Assembly: GCF_024139115.2 (NCBI RefSeq)
Contig: NC_085139.1
Span: 256,683,679 to 256,747,678 of the forward strand
DNA: 64,000 bases
Direction of reading: 5' to 3'
Source: Armigeres subalbatus
Taxonomy: Eukaryota > Arthropoda > Insecta > Diptera > Culicidae
In this document: positions 34,021 through 45,369 of the stretch, piece after piece
Layout: every line of letters begins with the position of its first letter
Numbering within the stretch: position 1 is the first letter of the stretch
Program-made: the position numbers and the translations under genes
The notes under the pieces: generated by a model
What the model saw: the letters and a program-made list of their open reading frames with translations, nothing else
Database searches by the model: none
Told to the model about the DNA's origin: nothing

Positions 34021-35372
34021 AGTTGGTCTTGTCCTCATTGTCCTCTTCGACATGCTTATAGCCTCTCCGATTGCGAACTAAATGAATTTTTTAAACTGTT
34101 GCCTTTGCATCGAAAGAGACAATTTTTCTGGTTCTTTCAACGTGCGACGTATTTATTAAACGAGACAGTGACGCCGATAACAACACCTTCTACGCTGACG
34201 ACGTTAAAAAATTCCTGGCATTTGACACATAGTTTTAACATTAACATAAACGACTTTTATAAGAGCCTTAGAATGATAAAAAATCTTCTTTCAAATGCGT
34301 GAAATACTTTTGTAAAAAACTTTTAGTGTCCCTTTGCATGATTCAGTGCTTTGATCGGTGATGAATAGACTGCTTAGATGTCTTAATATTGCTCCACATT
34401 TACACTTTAAACATAGAACATTAACTATAACTAGTATTGGCTAACTCTAACTTAAAATTCAGCATGTATTCATTAACTTAGATTTTTAAGTAGATTTTTT
34501 AGTTACACTTTGTTCGCTAACTTGAGTACTTTGTTGACAACTTATTATATATACTTTATACCTTCTGTGACTGACACGTCAACTGTCCGATATCTAACAA
34601 CCTCAACGATACACTAAAAATAATTTTCACTTAGAAGCTACTTGAAAACATATGCAGATATTTTCGGGTTTAAAAGTTTAATGATTCATTAGTGATGGCA
34701 CTCATTATTCTTAATTCACTAGAAAATAAAAAAAAATAATTTCAGTGAATTTTCGTTTGGGCATGTACTTAAATTTTAGGTGAAACATCGATCATTTTTT
34801 TTCTATAGTATCCCTGTAGTTGATATCCCGTCCACTAGAAGCGGGCGAGAGAAAAAAAAGGAGTAGAAAATTAATTCACACTCAAACATATTTTTTGCAA
34901 ATCGTTCTCATTAGCGATTGTTAATAAACATACATTTCGCTCTCAGAACCCCACTCATATATTTTTCACACATACATTTTGAGTAGAATTCACTAGAAGA
35001 GTATATAGATATTATTTTCTATGTTTTCTAATGAATTCCACTACATTTCTTATTAAGATGCACTTGTGATTTCAGTAAGTTTTATTTGATTCCAGTAAGG
35101 CCGATGAAAGTTTCGATTTTTAAAGTCTACATGACTTTTTATAGTAGAATTAAAGTGACAATTATTTTGAGTGCAGGGCCGGTGTTGATCACAAGGTTCA
35201 TTGTAGTTAGATAGGAGGTGCGTCGCAACTGTCTCCGTTGTGACAAATAACATCTGATTGTTCCATTTGACAAATAACATCATGACCATGTTCCATTCCA
35301 AAATGCTATCATAAATTTATAAAACAGTTCAGAAGCTTCCATAAAGCATCCCATAATTTTAAGATCAATATA
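34021..35372. other. AT-rich, nothing recognised
   Basis: Low-complexity A/T sequence with scattered short ORFs. I find no TIR, tandem array or coding signal; 35,053-35,301 minus is an ORF without recognisable domain. Confidence 0.4.
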
Positions 35373-35452
35373 TTCCGTTAGATCTTCTTCTTCTTATTGG
35401 CATTACATCCCCACACTGGAACAGAGTCTCCCCGCAGCTTAGTGTTCATTAA

Positions 35453-37072
35453 CCTTCTGTCTGTGCTCAAAAAAACTAACGTTGTCTGTGCTCTGGGGTC
35501 AAATTGACCCCAAATTGAAATTGCTATAACTTTTTTATTGTTTTTTGGATTTTTGGGGTTGTTTTGAATGATAATTGAATCATCTTTCAGGTCGTTACCA
35601 AAGATTGACTATTGATGGGCGGGTACATCGCGGGGAGGGGTTTTAGTGAACAAGGGTACAAAAACGGTGATTTTTCATGATTATTTTACTTATATCCGAA
35701 AAGCTTACCCATTTTGAACTGCACCTTTTTTTTAAAGGTTATGCAGGAAGGCAAAAGGTTATGCTTTGGCATGAGGCGTTGATAAATTTAGAACTTGGCC
35801 ACCAGGTGGTGGTATATTTGAATTCATTATTTTAGACTATCAAGTAATTCCGATATATGGAATTTTCCCCATTGTAAATATTCTTGTCGCACAAATTTGA
35901 AATTTGTAAAGATGACGTCTTTAACAAAGTTCGTCTGGTGGGAATGGACTGTCATGTGACGGAATAAACAATTAGGAAATTTACAAATAGGCGGCAAAAT
36001 GGCTGATCTTTGGTTACGCATGTAGACCCAAAGCCTTAATTCCAGGGTTTTCTTGGATGACCTAAAACATATTCTGTGAACACATTCTATTATTTGCAGC
36101 ATCACTGGAGCAGGTTGATACAAAGAAAAGTTTTGATGAACTCTACCATAACATTCATGTTTGCCAAAAATGCTACAAACCAAAATACATCAGATCTCAC
36201 ATGGAACAATATACTCAAATATAACAGTTCACTAGCGCCGCAACTTGGAAGAAGTGCTCATTATATTGAGCACCGCTTTGTAGTCCTGGACATCCTGAAC
36301 AATGTTGCCGAATACAACTTGGGTGTAGGTATGAGGGATTTCAAGCTAAAGCAATATTTGCAAGAATATTGCAAGTACACTAGCGCCGCCCAGTTGTGAA
36401 TTTCCTAATTGTTTATTCCGTCACATGACAGTCCATTCCCACCAGACGAACTGTGTTAAAGACATCATCTTTACAAATTTCAAATTTGTGCGACAAGAAT
36501 ATTTACAATGGGGAAAATTCCATATATCGGAATTACTTGAGTAGTCTAAAATAATGAATTCCAATATACTGCCACCTAGCGACCAAGCTCTAAACTAATC
36601 AATGCCTCATGTCAAAGCATACGCCTTCCTGCTTAACCTTTTTGAAAAGGTGCAGTTCAAAATGGGTAGGATTTTCAGATATAAGTAAAATAATCATAAA
36701 AAATCACTGTTTTTGTACCCTTTTTTACGAAAACCACTCCCCGCGATGTACCCCCCCACCTATTGTCAATCTTTGGTAACGACCTGAAAGATGATTAAAT
36801 TATCTTTCGAAACAGCCCCAAAAATCCAAAATTGGCCAAACATTAAAAAAGTTATAGCAATTTCAATTTGGGGTCAATTTGACTCCAGAGCACAGACAAC
36901 GTAAGTTTTTTGAAGAAAGTACACTGTAGCGCATATTTTCAAGATTTTTCAAGCGAATCTCGGCGAGTTTTACCAAACTACCAAAAATTAGAAGAATCGG
37001 TTGAAAACTAAAAAAATAGCAGCCACTCAAAGTGGCCTGGGGTCATATTGACCCCAGAGCACAGACAAAAGG
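35453..37072. mobile_element. TTAA foldback element, 1,620 bp, inside the SINE
   Basis: TTAA lies at 35,449-35,452 and 37,073-37,076. The termini CCTTCTGTCTGTGCTC and GAGCACAGACAAAAGG are inverted. The inverted arms are unusually long, ~530 bp left (to ~35,985) and ~670 bp right (from ~36,400), sharing GGGGTCAAATTGACCCC, CCGATATATGGAATTTTCCC and GGAATGGACTGTCATGTGAC in opposite orientation. A ~415-bp unpaired centre separates them. The TTAA target is typical of piggyBac-type transposition, but no transposase is present. Confidence 0.9.
35985..36400 (+). other. Unpaired centre of the foldback element, possible captured sequence
   Basis: Contains TATTATTTGCAG (acceptor-like, ending near 36,099) followed by an open frame reading EQVDTKKSFDELYHNIHV, then CQKCYKPKYIRSHMEQYTQI and a stop. 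The C-x2-C...H spacing is reminiscent of a zinc-binding motif but is not a canonical C2H2 finger. An alternative 107-codon frame (36,076-36,399) has no recognisable motif. Function unknown. Confidence 0.25.
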
Positions 37073-37290
37073 TTAAGCACTTCCACAGTTATGAACTGCG
37101 AGGTTTCAAAGCCAAGCTACCATTTTTGCATATCATGAGGCAAACACGATGATACTTTTATGCCCAGGGAAGTCGAGATAATTTCAAATCCGAAAATTGC
37201 CCAGACCGGCACCGGGAATCGAACCCAGCCACCCTCTTGCTTTGTAGCCGCGCGTCTTATCGCACGGATAAGGAGGGCTTCCGTTAGATC

Positions 37291-37920
37291 ACAAAAGAGT
37301 AATAACATTCCTACTATTTTCCTATGAATGCATAACAAATGATCCAGATTCCAGAGATCTTCGGATAATGATGATGAAAAATAAAACTAAATTATGATCC
37401 ATACCAATTCATATTTGCGCATTTTTAACGTGATGATGATTTTGATCAATTGAATTATTTTTTATAAGGTATCACGAACTATTGTGTTCTCTATCGATTT
37501 ATGCTTGTATTTTATGGAACAATCAGGAGTTATTTGTTGCGAGAAAAGCTGTTCAAGCGAAGTGCCTGAAAAACAGCGAGACTATTTCACAGCCATCTTT
37601 TGCGTAAAAAATGTATTCTGGCCATATATTTTAATCCCATATCCGAACGATTCGAACAATTTTAACAGGAAACAATGGCCATACACATACAGACATAATC
37701 TCAATTCGTCAAGCTGGGTCGATTATTTGTTTTTGAAGCGAAAATGCTGAGATCTCGGCAAAACATAATTGTATAGGGATATAAACGGGTAACAATAACG
37801 ATTTAATTCTCATATTACTATTAGAAATTGTTTCTTTCTTCGATCACTTTTTTATAATTCAACTTAGGGTTATTCTCTTAGGGCTCCTGGCTTTCATCTC
37901 ATAGCTCTATCAGTGCTTCG
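37291..37920. other. Intergenic with one MITE fragment
   Basis: About 37,630-37,740 (CCATACACATACAGACAT, then CTCAATTCGTCAAGCTGGG) matches the right half of the CCTTTCTCG-type MITE at 29,375-29,812. Nothing else recognised. Confidence 0.45.
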
Positions 37921-37929
37921 TTCCCGAAG

Positions 37930-38450
37930 TTACGTATTTGCTGAAGGCTCCTGAGGGAACCTCCGGTAAAATTATCTGACTTACCGACGAACACCCTAAG
38001 GAACTTTTGAAGAAATTCTCGAAGTAACTTCTTGAGGAGTTCCTGGAGCAATTTCAAAGGTGTTTTGGGTGGAATTTCAGGAAGAATCTTGGAGGGACTT
38101 CTCAAAAAAATTCAGAAGAAGCTTCCCGAAGAATTCCTGGATTATCTTCCGAAGAATGAATGAAAGAATTTGACAACCAATTCCTGATGGAACTTTCGAA
38201 AGAGTTTCTAAAAGAACCTCCGGAGAAATTCCTGGAGTTTTTTTCAGAGGAATTCTTGGATGAACTTCCGGAAGTATTCCTGGAGGAATTCTTGGATTTA
38301 CTCCCGGAGAAATTGCTAGAGAAACTCCGGGGGAATTTCTGTAGGTACTTCCGGAGAAATATCTGCAGAAATGTACAAAGAAAATTCTTAGTGAACTTCC
38401 CAACGAACACATCGAGGAACTTTCAGAAAGAACTGTGGAGAATTTTGGAC
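37930..38450 (+). repeat. Diverged 24-bp satellite array, ~0.5 kb
   Basis: About 20 degenerate units of the GGAATTCCTGGA + GGAACTTCCGAA family, all in one orientation. Runs such as GAATTCCTGGAGGAATTC and frames reading EFLxELPE are still visible. Divergence is much higher than in the 8-17 kb array, so it is older. Encoded K/E/L/F-rich ORFs are by-products. Confidence 0.85.
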
Positions 38451-38570
38451 GCATAAACTTAGCTCACACGCTGCCGATCACCAACGACGAGACGCCGCCA
38501 CGTGTCGCCGCTGCTGGCTGAAAATGATCAATCCGCCGTCGCTGGTAAAATTTTGCGTAACAATTGCGAT

Positions 38571-38700
38571 GGATCAACTATGCTCAGAAATTTGAGAATG
38601 TTTCCCACCCGAAAATATCCTAGGCAGGACCGAGAATCTAACTTGCAACCTCTGGATTGGCAATCCTTCGTTTATGCTCGCAAGGCTGACTAGAGACCCA
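38571..38700 (-). mobile_element. tRNA-derived SINE fragment
   Basis: On the minus strand, CTAGTCAGCCTTGCGAGCAT, then GATTGCCAATCCAGAGG, then TTGCAAGTTAGATTCTCGGT resembles the A-box to B-box span of a tRNA-derived SINE head, followed by GATATTTTCGGGTGGGAAAC. The B box is degraded (TTAGATTC for TTCGATTC). Confidence 0.55.
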
Positions 38701-39070
38701 ATACTAATACAACCTAACAAGAATACTAAGTTGAAAAGCAGGACATTTTCCAGTTGGAATGTAAAGCCATCAGCATTCAACTAAACTGCATATAATACAC
38801 AAGAGCTCTAGGGACTTCCATTGGCATTCTGAGTTGATTTCGGTTTGATACCAATAATGGTAGTTGTTCTGGTAGACCAATTGATCTGAACTCCCGGGCA
38901 ATTCGGAGAACCTAACATCGGCATCAAATTATTTTGAACTGCAAATAATACTCAGCCATGTGTTTCCATATGCTGATATGCAGCTGAATTTTTTTTCCTG
39001 AAAAAAATTTACCGTTCCCCCTACCTGGGAGGCCTATTTTTGCCAGAAAAAAAACGTAACTTTGAATGTA
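38701..39070. other. No recognisable feature
   Basis: AT-rich spacer; the 70-codon minus ORF at 38,924-39,136 extends into a MITE and is not credible. Confidence 0.35.
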
Positions 39071-39599
39071 GGGTAAGAAGGTATAATATGCCCCCCCCCC
39101 CCTAAGGCAACTCCTTGATAACTTTTTACTTTTCAATCAATTTGCTATTTTGTGTTATTTGGTAGTCAGGAAGTCGCATATGTATTGCCCATGAGTAGTC
39201 ATATAAAAATATTACAGATAACACGTAATAAAGATTTTTGAAAAGTCGTGAAAAATGGATTTCAAAATTGCCAGAATACGCCCACCTAACCAAAGACGTT
39301 TCATGCCCTTCATTAGTATTTTATCAATCCCATAATAAAAGATTACAAATCTTATTAGCTTGACATTAAAAAACCAACGTAAGTTCATTTAAGCAGATTG
39401 GAATTACATTTTAATAGTTTCCATATAATTTGGTAGCAACCGCTGCAAGCTCGCCGCACTTGTGTCCAGTTGATAAGGGCATATCGTCCTGCTTACACTG
39501 GGGCGTTTTGACCAGTGAAACATATTTTTGAAAAACGTTACATTTTTGAAGATGGAAGCACTTTTTGTGTTTTTCTATTATTTTTATTACGTAATACAA
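39071..39599. mobile_element. GGGTAAGACGG-family MITE, copy 3, right-truncated
   Basis: Starts GGGTAAGAAGGTATAATATG after TA (39,069-39,070), with an expanded C tract. It is collinear with copies 1 and 2 up to GTAATACAA, then ends abruptly where the R1-like sequence begins. It carries more small deletions than the other two copies. The right terminus is absent from the rest of the window. Confidence 0.85.
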
Positions 39600-39612
39600 C
39601 GCCTATAGGGAC

Positions 39613-42000
39613 GTAATGGTCAAGACACGTGGGGCGAAGGCCCCTACAGAGCAGTCTCCAGAGATCCTGGAGAGGATCATCGCGGGGCTCTTCCCACGCC
39701 ATGACCCAAGTCCCTGGCCTCACTTTGTGGAGCTGCCAGAGGCCAGGAACCTGGTGGAACCTGCGGGGATTGCACAGTCCCTTATAGGTAAGGCGCCAGG
39801 ACCGGATGGTATTCCGAACCTGACCATCAAAGCGGCCATTGCTGAGGCTTCCGAGATGTTCAGGTCTGTCATGCAGAGATGCCTGGACGAGGGAGTCTTC
39901 CCTGAAGCATGGAAAAGGCAGAGCTTGGTCCTATTGCCAAAGGCAGGAAAACCACCGGGGGATCTGTCGGCATATGCCTGCTTGATACGGCGGGAAAGGT
40001 GTTCGAGAAGATTGTTGATATGCACGGAGGCTGTGGATGGTCTATCGAGTAACCAGTTTGGCTTCCGGAAGGGTGAGTCGACCGTAGACGCTATCTTGTC
40101 GGATACCAAATCCGCGGAGATAGCTATCCAGCGTAAGAGGAGGCAGTTCGCTATTGTGCAGTATGACTCTTGACGTAGGAATGCATTCAATAGTGCCAGT
40201 TGGGCTCTTTGCAGATGCGCTCCTGCGGCAAATTCCGAGTACCTACAAGATTCTTGGAAGCTCCAGAATCGAGTACTGGTATACGACGCGGAGGCGTGAC
40301 GGAAGTGCATTGACATAACCTCAGGGTTCCGCAAGGTCCCACTGCGTCCGGTGTTGGGAACGTCATGTACGACGTCTTGAGGTTGAAGTTCCCGGTGGGC
40401 GTGGTAATCGTCGGCTTCGCTGGCGATATTCGCTGAGAGTCTACGGCGAATCGATCGAAGAGGTGGATAGACTGCAGCCCTCGGTCCAATTGTGGAGCAG
40501 CAGATGAGTTCCAGGAAGTTAGAACTGGCTCATCACAAGACTGAGGTGGTTGTTTAACAACCGAAAGTCGGAGCAACAAGCGGTATAAGAGCAGGCAACT
40601 GCGTCACCTCTGAACGCTCCATCAAACTCTTGGGTAATGATCGACGATAAGCTCACCTTTGGTAGCCACGTCAATTACGCCTGCAAGCCTGCCTCCATAG
40701 CTATAGTGGCATTGTCCAGGATGATGTCCAAAAGCTCCGCGGCTTATGCCAGCAAGCGCAAGCTTCTGGCTCAGTATTGGGAAATGTACATTAAAACACT
40801 TTGATTATGCGAATGTTTATCTTTTTTCAGTCAAATTTCTTGCGAAAAGCCGAAACGGTTTAAAAAAAAATTACGCGACATACATGACTTATTTTTTCCG
40901 ATGAAGCAAACTGTTTGCTTGCTGCTACGTTAGAGTCGTGCCGGCGCGCAGTCAACATTTGCGTGAGATTTTTTTTCGGCTCGTAGCCCAAACAGCACGA
41001 ATCGAGTTCATACCTGTGGCGCAAAGCCTAGAAGATGCTATCCGTAGTTACTGATTTATTCGTTCTTGTCTCTACAAGCAAGTAGTAATGAAATGAATAT
41101 TTCCACAAAAACGGTTATACGTTGTGTGTACGACATTAATTGTGAGAGAAAATGGTAAAGCTATGCTGACTGTCGTCTGCTTGGCGTGGCTGCTGCTGTG
41201 CTGCCGTGGTTTTGTTTTATTTTTTGCATAGAAGAAGGAATGGTAAAAGAAATGTCAACCATTCCGTCCCTGTAAGGCTAGCGTTGCTCTGTCCATCTGG
41301 AGTATGGAGGGCAACAGGGCACGGCCCTGCGTATTAACTGCTACAGAACAGAGTTAGAAAGTACGAATAGGCTCATGTGCCTAGAGTTTGAGCGCACTGC
41401 CGTGTCGCACGATGCACTTTGCGTCATCACCGATATGATGCCTATTGACATCGTTATCGGTGAAGACATAGAGTGCTGAAATGCGCGGCACGATAGGCAT
41501 CCGTGGACTGTCAGGTGGCCTCAATGGTCAAATGGCAGCGTGCGTGGGACAGTTCCACTAAGGGTAGATGGACACTAGGTTGATGACGGAGATGGGTACG
41601 TGAGTAAAGAGGCGCTATGGAAATCACTTTCCACCTGGAGTCCTTACAGGCCGGTTTGCTTCAGACAGTATCTACACCGGTTCGGACACTCGGTGTGCGC
41701 AGGTTTACGAAACAGCGGAACACGTGTTGTTCGTGTGCCCACTTTTCGCACAATGCATGACCACATGCTTGCCACATGTGGTCTGGACACTACCCGGAGG
41801 ATGTGTAAAGATGAAGTTGGCTGGAACGCCGTTGGTTCAAGGGTTCGGAGTCGGCTTCATGGGTCATACCCAAGCAGCAAAAATTGTTTCACTACTGAAC
41901 ATTTCACTGTGTTGCAACTATTCGGACAGAAACAATCTTTGCGTGTGCCATCAAATATCGATCTTGGAATCTAAAAAGCGCAAGAGTTGGAGCCTACGGA
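39613..42000 (+). pseudogene. R1-clade-like non-LTR retrotransposon relic
   Basis: 39,616-40,173 encodes KAPGPDGIPNLTIKAAI, then WKRQSLVLLPKAGKPPGD and SSNQFGFRKGESTVDAI, the fingers-palm part of an R1-type RT; the RPICLLDTAGK block is broken by a frameshift. Near 40,400-40,430 the active-site box reads VIVGFAGD, so the first aspartate of FADD is lost. A LELAHHKTEVVV-type thumb follows, then the ORF is interrupted at 40,772-41,275. The C-terminus (41,600-41,974) keeps CFRQYLHRFGH and the remains of a CCHC-type motif. Several frameshifts; no endonuclease or gag ORF. Confidence 0.8.
40772..41275. mobile_element. 504-bp insertion in the R1-like ORF
   Basis: The RT-derived frame stops after RKLLA at 40,771 and resumes at 41,276 with ASVALSI. 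GGCT is present on both sides (40,768-40,771 and 41,276-41,279), consistent with a 4-bp duplication. The ends (CAGTATTGGGAAATGTACAT and, inverted, TTACAGGGACGGAATGG) are only loosely inverted. The right side contains GGAATGGT...ACCATTCC. The superfamily is not determined. Confidence 0.5.
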
Positions 42001-42560
42001 AACATCCTTCGATTGCAGTAAAATTGCACAATACTGTTGCAAAATACTACAGCAGAAAAAAAATAAAATAAAAATATAAAACTGGATTCGCTTTATGAAT
42101 CTTGTGATTGATTGACTCTACCACAGCACCCTTCACTCTACCACAGCACCATTCAACACTTCGAAGGGACTGCATGCTGACTCACTCACAAAACCATACA
42201 ATTGTGAAGCTTTGTACTCGGGTTTCCTGTTACTTGATTGCACCATCACAGGAAAAAATGTGAGTTGTCAAAACGTTGAGAGATGCTAAATTAAACATGA
42301 AGACACATTCAACTTATCTGCAACTTAATTTAAACAAACAATTAAATTTTGAAAGACACACTTAAATTACATGGTAAAAAATATGCAACTTCATGGTTTT
42401 GTTTCGTGTTTGCAACATAAAGTGCAGTATTATTTGTTTGTTTGTTTCCAAATGTCAAACACGTACTGCATTGCAATTTCAATGAAACATTGATCACAAT
42501 TCCAACGTTTTTCCAATGCCTTATATGAAACTGAATAGAAACAAGGTGCTTTTAGGAAGA
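42001..42560. other. No recognisable feature
   Basis: AT-rich. A duplicated CTCTACCACAGCACC(C/A)TTCA at 42,117-42,153 is the only repeat noticed. Confidence 0.35.
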
Positions 42561-43130
42561 TGTTGCGTGTGCTACTTGGGTACCGGTACCCTGTGGTCGA
42601 ACTCGATCCTTCTATCGAACAAGTGGCCGCGCGAAGAACAACATGGTATCATCGCTTTCGCGGCGTTGGTCAACCGGGCGGGTTCCGAGCCCGAGGACGG
42701 AAGGGGTCCTCGTCAAGGCTGTGGCGGGCGTAGGCACCGCGTCGGCAGATCCCTCTGTGTTGGCGAATAGGCCCTATCGCAGAAGGTCAATTTAGTGCAC
42801 GCGGCATCATCTTCTTGATACCAGCCGTGCAGAGGGAAGCAGCGCGAAGTCGACCCTTCCACCTTCGAGGACATAGGGCGTGGTAAGGCCACCTGGGAAG
42901 CCGGCAATGTGCTGGCACGATACCATGGTGTTATTCTAAAAAAAGAGTTACGATGTTTGGTGCTGCAAGGACACGCAGCTAACCTCCACGGTGCGTTGTG
43001 CACTGCCCCCCATCTTGAAGCATTACTTTCTGGTTGTACCGAAGGGACGATGAGCTTGGCGGCAATGGAAACGGCTTAGCGGGTCGGGGATGTAATCCTT
43101 GTTTGCTGTTAGGTACCCACTTCCTGGACA
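42561..43130. other. GC-rich island, probable retroelement remnant
   Basis: Clearly more GC-rich than its surroundings. The plus frame at 42,516-42,770 reads FVxxAALVNRAGSEPEDG-like sequence, then GRGPRQGCGGRRHRVGR. This is reminiscent of sequence following the C-terminus of R1-like elements, but I cannot assign it firmly. There is no intact ORF. Confidence 0.3.
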
Positions 43131-44221
43131 ATCCAGGATGTCTGTTGAGCAGATTCCCCCTCCATTGCTTAGAAAGAAAAAAAATTGTTATTTTTGTGAT
43201 AAACTTGTAACAAAATTTTTAGTTTCATGTAGTGCAATTTTTGACATAAATTTAGATATTTTAACAACATCCTGCACCAAGTTTCTAATAAATTTTGTTA
43301 TAGAAATTTGCGATAATATAATAACAAATATTGATATAATTTTGATATGACTTTCTAGTCGGGATTCCATCGGGAGCTCAGCACGGATTTTTCTTCTCTT
43401 CGGAGGTTCATGAGACTGAGACACACTGCCTTCAATGTCCAAGAAGCGAAACACGAATTATACAAATTGAACAACTGTTTAAGCAGTCAGCCGCTATATG
43501 AAATCATGTGACAAAAATCATCCCCCCAGCTTCAGAGAATTGTGGAAAGCAGCTGTGCGATCCGCGAAGATTTCTTTGAAGAAGGAAGTTGTCGACAAGC
43601 TTACCCATGAAAACTTCCCCACCCTGCTTATACGAATTGTTGCAGCCCTGAACTTAAGACTTCTAGCCCCACTATAGAATGACCCCACCGATATTATTGC
43701 CTTAACAGCAGCACATTTTCTAATCAAGTTCTCCATTAATGCCCTTCCCGATTCAGATATCACATACCCTCAAACCACTTAAACACTATTATAGTAACAA
43801 CAGCAAATATTTCAACGGTACTGACACAGTTGGAGCCAAGAATATGTCATAGGATTCGGCAGGCAAACAAGATCCATCAACTGAGCCCCATCCGCATCGA
43901 AAGCATTGTGATAGTTCGGAGAGATAATATATTACCGCTACAACGAGGATACTGATACTGATGCTGATAGAGTCACGATGGTGGCTACGATTTTCCAATG
44001 GTATAAATGTGTAGATTATTGAGTTAAGTAGATATTTGTTGAAATAAGCTTCAACAGGGTCGATTATGTTTGCTGTTAATAAAACAATTATTCATGTATG
44101 AAGAAGCCAAATATTCTTCAATAACCGAATCCATGTTATATAAAAAATGCAAGACAGGAATATCAACCAGAAATCAGAATAACTGCCCTCATGATATAAT
44201 TTATTTGTGTTATTAACTCAC
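43131..44221. other. No recognisable feature; likely intron or 3' flank
   Basis: AT-rich and free of recognised repeats. It lies downstream, in minus-strand sense, of the exon at 44,222 and may be intron of that gene. Confidence 0.35.
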
Positions 44222-44339
44222 CTGGCGCAAAGCTTCAGCGCTGAATAGTACACGAGAGACGCTAACGAGGAAGTGCAACGCCAGTGCCGTCAACAGTCCC
44301 GAACCTGCTGTCACCGCTATCCACACCGACTGTCAGACG
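44222..44339 (-). CDS. Probable exon of a host membrane-protein gene
   Basis: On the minus strand the exon is preceded by a polypyrimidine acceptor (TCTATTTCCGTCTGACAG) and followed by the consensus donor GTGAGT. In the open frame it reads SVWIAVTAGSGLLTALALHF, then LVSVSRVLFSAEALRQ, which contains one likely transmembrane helix. No TE similarity is seen. Together with the next exon it suggests a small multi-pass membrane protein that I cannot name. The preceding intron is 117 bp, a plausible mosquito size. Confidence 0.55.
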
Positions 44340-44456
44340 GAAATAGAACAGAGGAAAAAAACAGAAGAAACCACAAGGATGACAGAAGAGAACATCATAT
44401 CCAGATGGGTCAATAAAATAGAAATTTAAAATCGGATCCTACTAACCTCATCCTGC

Positions 44457-45363
44457 TGAGCCAGATTGGCATCACACGGCCCGATCGTCAGGGCCAGCCG
44501 AGCGTCTGGACAACGCAGATCAGTTCACCGCCAGGAAGCCCGTTTTGGCCATCTTCACGTTCATCAGTCCAGCGAGCCGGCGATCCCGGCAATGGCACCC
44601 AAAGTCCCGTACCGGCCATGGCCAGGAGGCATTCGCGCTCGCACAGGCCACCGACAGCCGACTTGAACAGCAACTGGAGCACCCCAGCACCACTGTCGAG
44701 GGAGGTTATTCTTTTTATGGGGCGAGCCTGGCGGAAAAAAAACTGACTAATGAGTTCCCGCCATTGGGAGAATACTGATCGACGCCGCCAGTTTGTGCCC
44801 GGCGCGTCTGCAACGGCAGCCTTCTTGTGTTTCGCAGCCGCCGCATTGGCTTATTATCCCCTGGAGTCTTTCTTTTCTGTTTGACCTTAGTTTTCGCAAA
44901 TCGTTGCTGCAGTGTCAGTTTTGGTGTCCACAGCTGTGGTTGTACATCATCCTACTGTCGGTCATCACGGTTTTGTCTTCCTCCGATATCGAAGTGAATC
45001 CGTTCCGAGTTTGTCGGAGCACTCTCGCTGTGTCCGTCGTCGGAGTCAGTGGCGTAGTATGTCCCGACTCCGGATAGCCGTCATGCTTCGAAATGATCGA
45101 AATCTGCGAATCCGTCAGGCTGTTTTGGCGTGACTCGAGTTGAGGTTGTCGAACACGGCCCGTGTCGACGAGCAGCTGTTCCTGCTTCTCGTCGTCCATG
45201 GTGTCGCTCGAGTCGAGTCGATCGATGAGCGAAAGCTCGTGTTCATCTCATCGATCTCCTCCGTATCTCGAGCTCCAGCTTGTCCATGTTTGGCGTAGAG
45301 GAGACGGAAGGTGGAGACCAGGAAACGGTGCTGCTATCGCCCAGTCATAGAGATGGCGCCGTG
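44457..45363 (-). CDS. Probable 5' coding exon of the same host gene, frame disrupted
   Basis: The acceptor CTCTACTTTCTCTACCAG lies just upstream (45,364-45,381) and the donor GTTAGT just downstream (44,451-44,456). A minus-strand ATG at 45,199 in a good context (GACACCATGGAC) opens MDDEKQEQLLVDTGRVRQ, a hydrophilic cytoplasmic-looking N-terminus rich in S, T, D and E, to a TGA at 44,915. After that the sensible reading (LLFKSAVGGLCERECLLAMA, then GAIAGIAGSL, then MAKTGFLAVN, then TIGPCDANLAQQDE leading into the next exon) hops between frames. Either a pseudogene or assembly indels; the gap at 45,919 makes the latter plausible. The exon is long and may contain an unrecognised intron. Confidence 0.5.
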
Positions 45364-45369
45364 CTGGTA

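Larger units (their letters stand above)
35385..37278 (-). mobile_element. Feilai-like tRNA-derived SINE, split by a foldback element
   Basis: The minus-strand 5' part (37,278-37,077) begins with a tRNA-like head containing a perfect B box (GGTTCGATTCC, 37,216-37,227 on the plus strand as its complement) and continues through AACCTCGCAGTTCATAACTG to GTGGAAGTGCTT. The 3' part (35,452-35,385) resumes with AATGAACACTAAGCTGC and ends GTAATGCCAATAAGAAGAAG. The 12-bp direct repeat TTCCGTTAGATC (35,373-35,384 and 37,279-37,290) is the TSD. Without the insert the SINE is ~270 bp. The Feilai-like identification is from memory of the Aedes family. Confidence 0.85.

Noticed and set aside
37200..37275. 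tRNA gene with perfect B box
   Set aside because: It is the head of a Feilai-like SINE with its own TSD and diagnostic 3' end.
42516..42770. 84-codon ORF in the GC-rich island as a gene
   Set aside because: Looks like retroelement remnant sequence; not intact and without start context.
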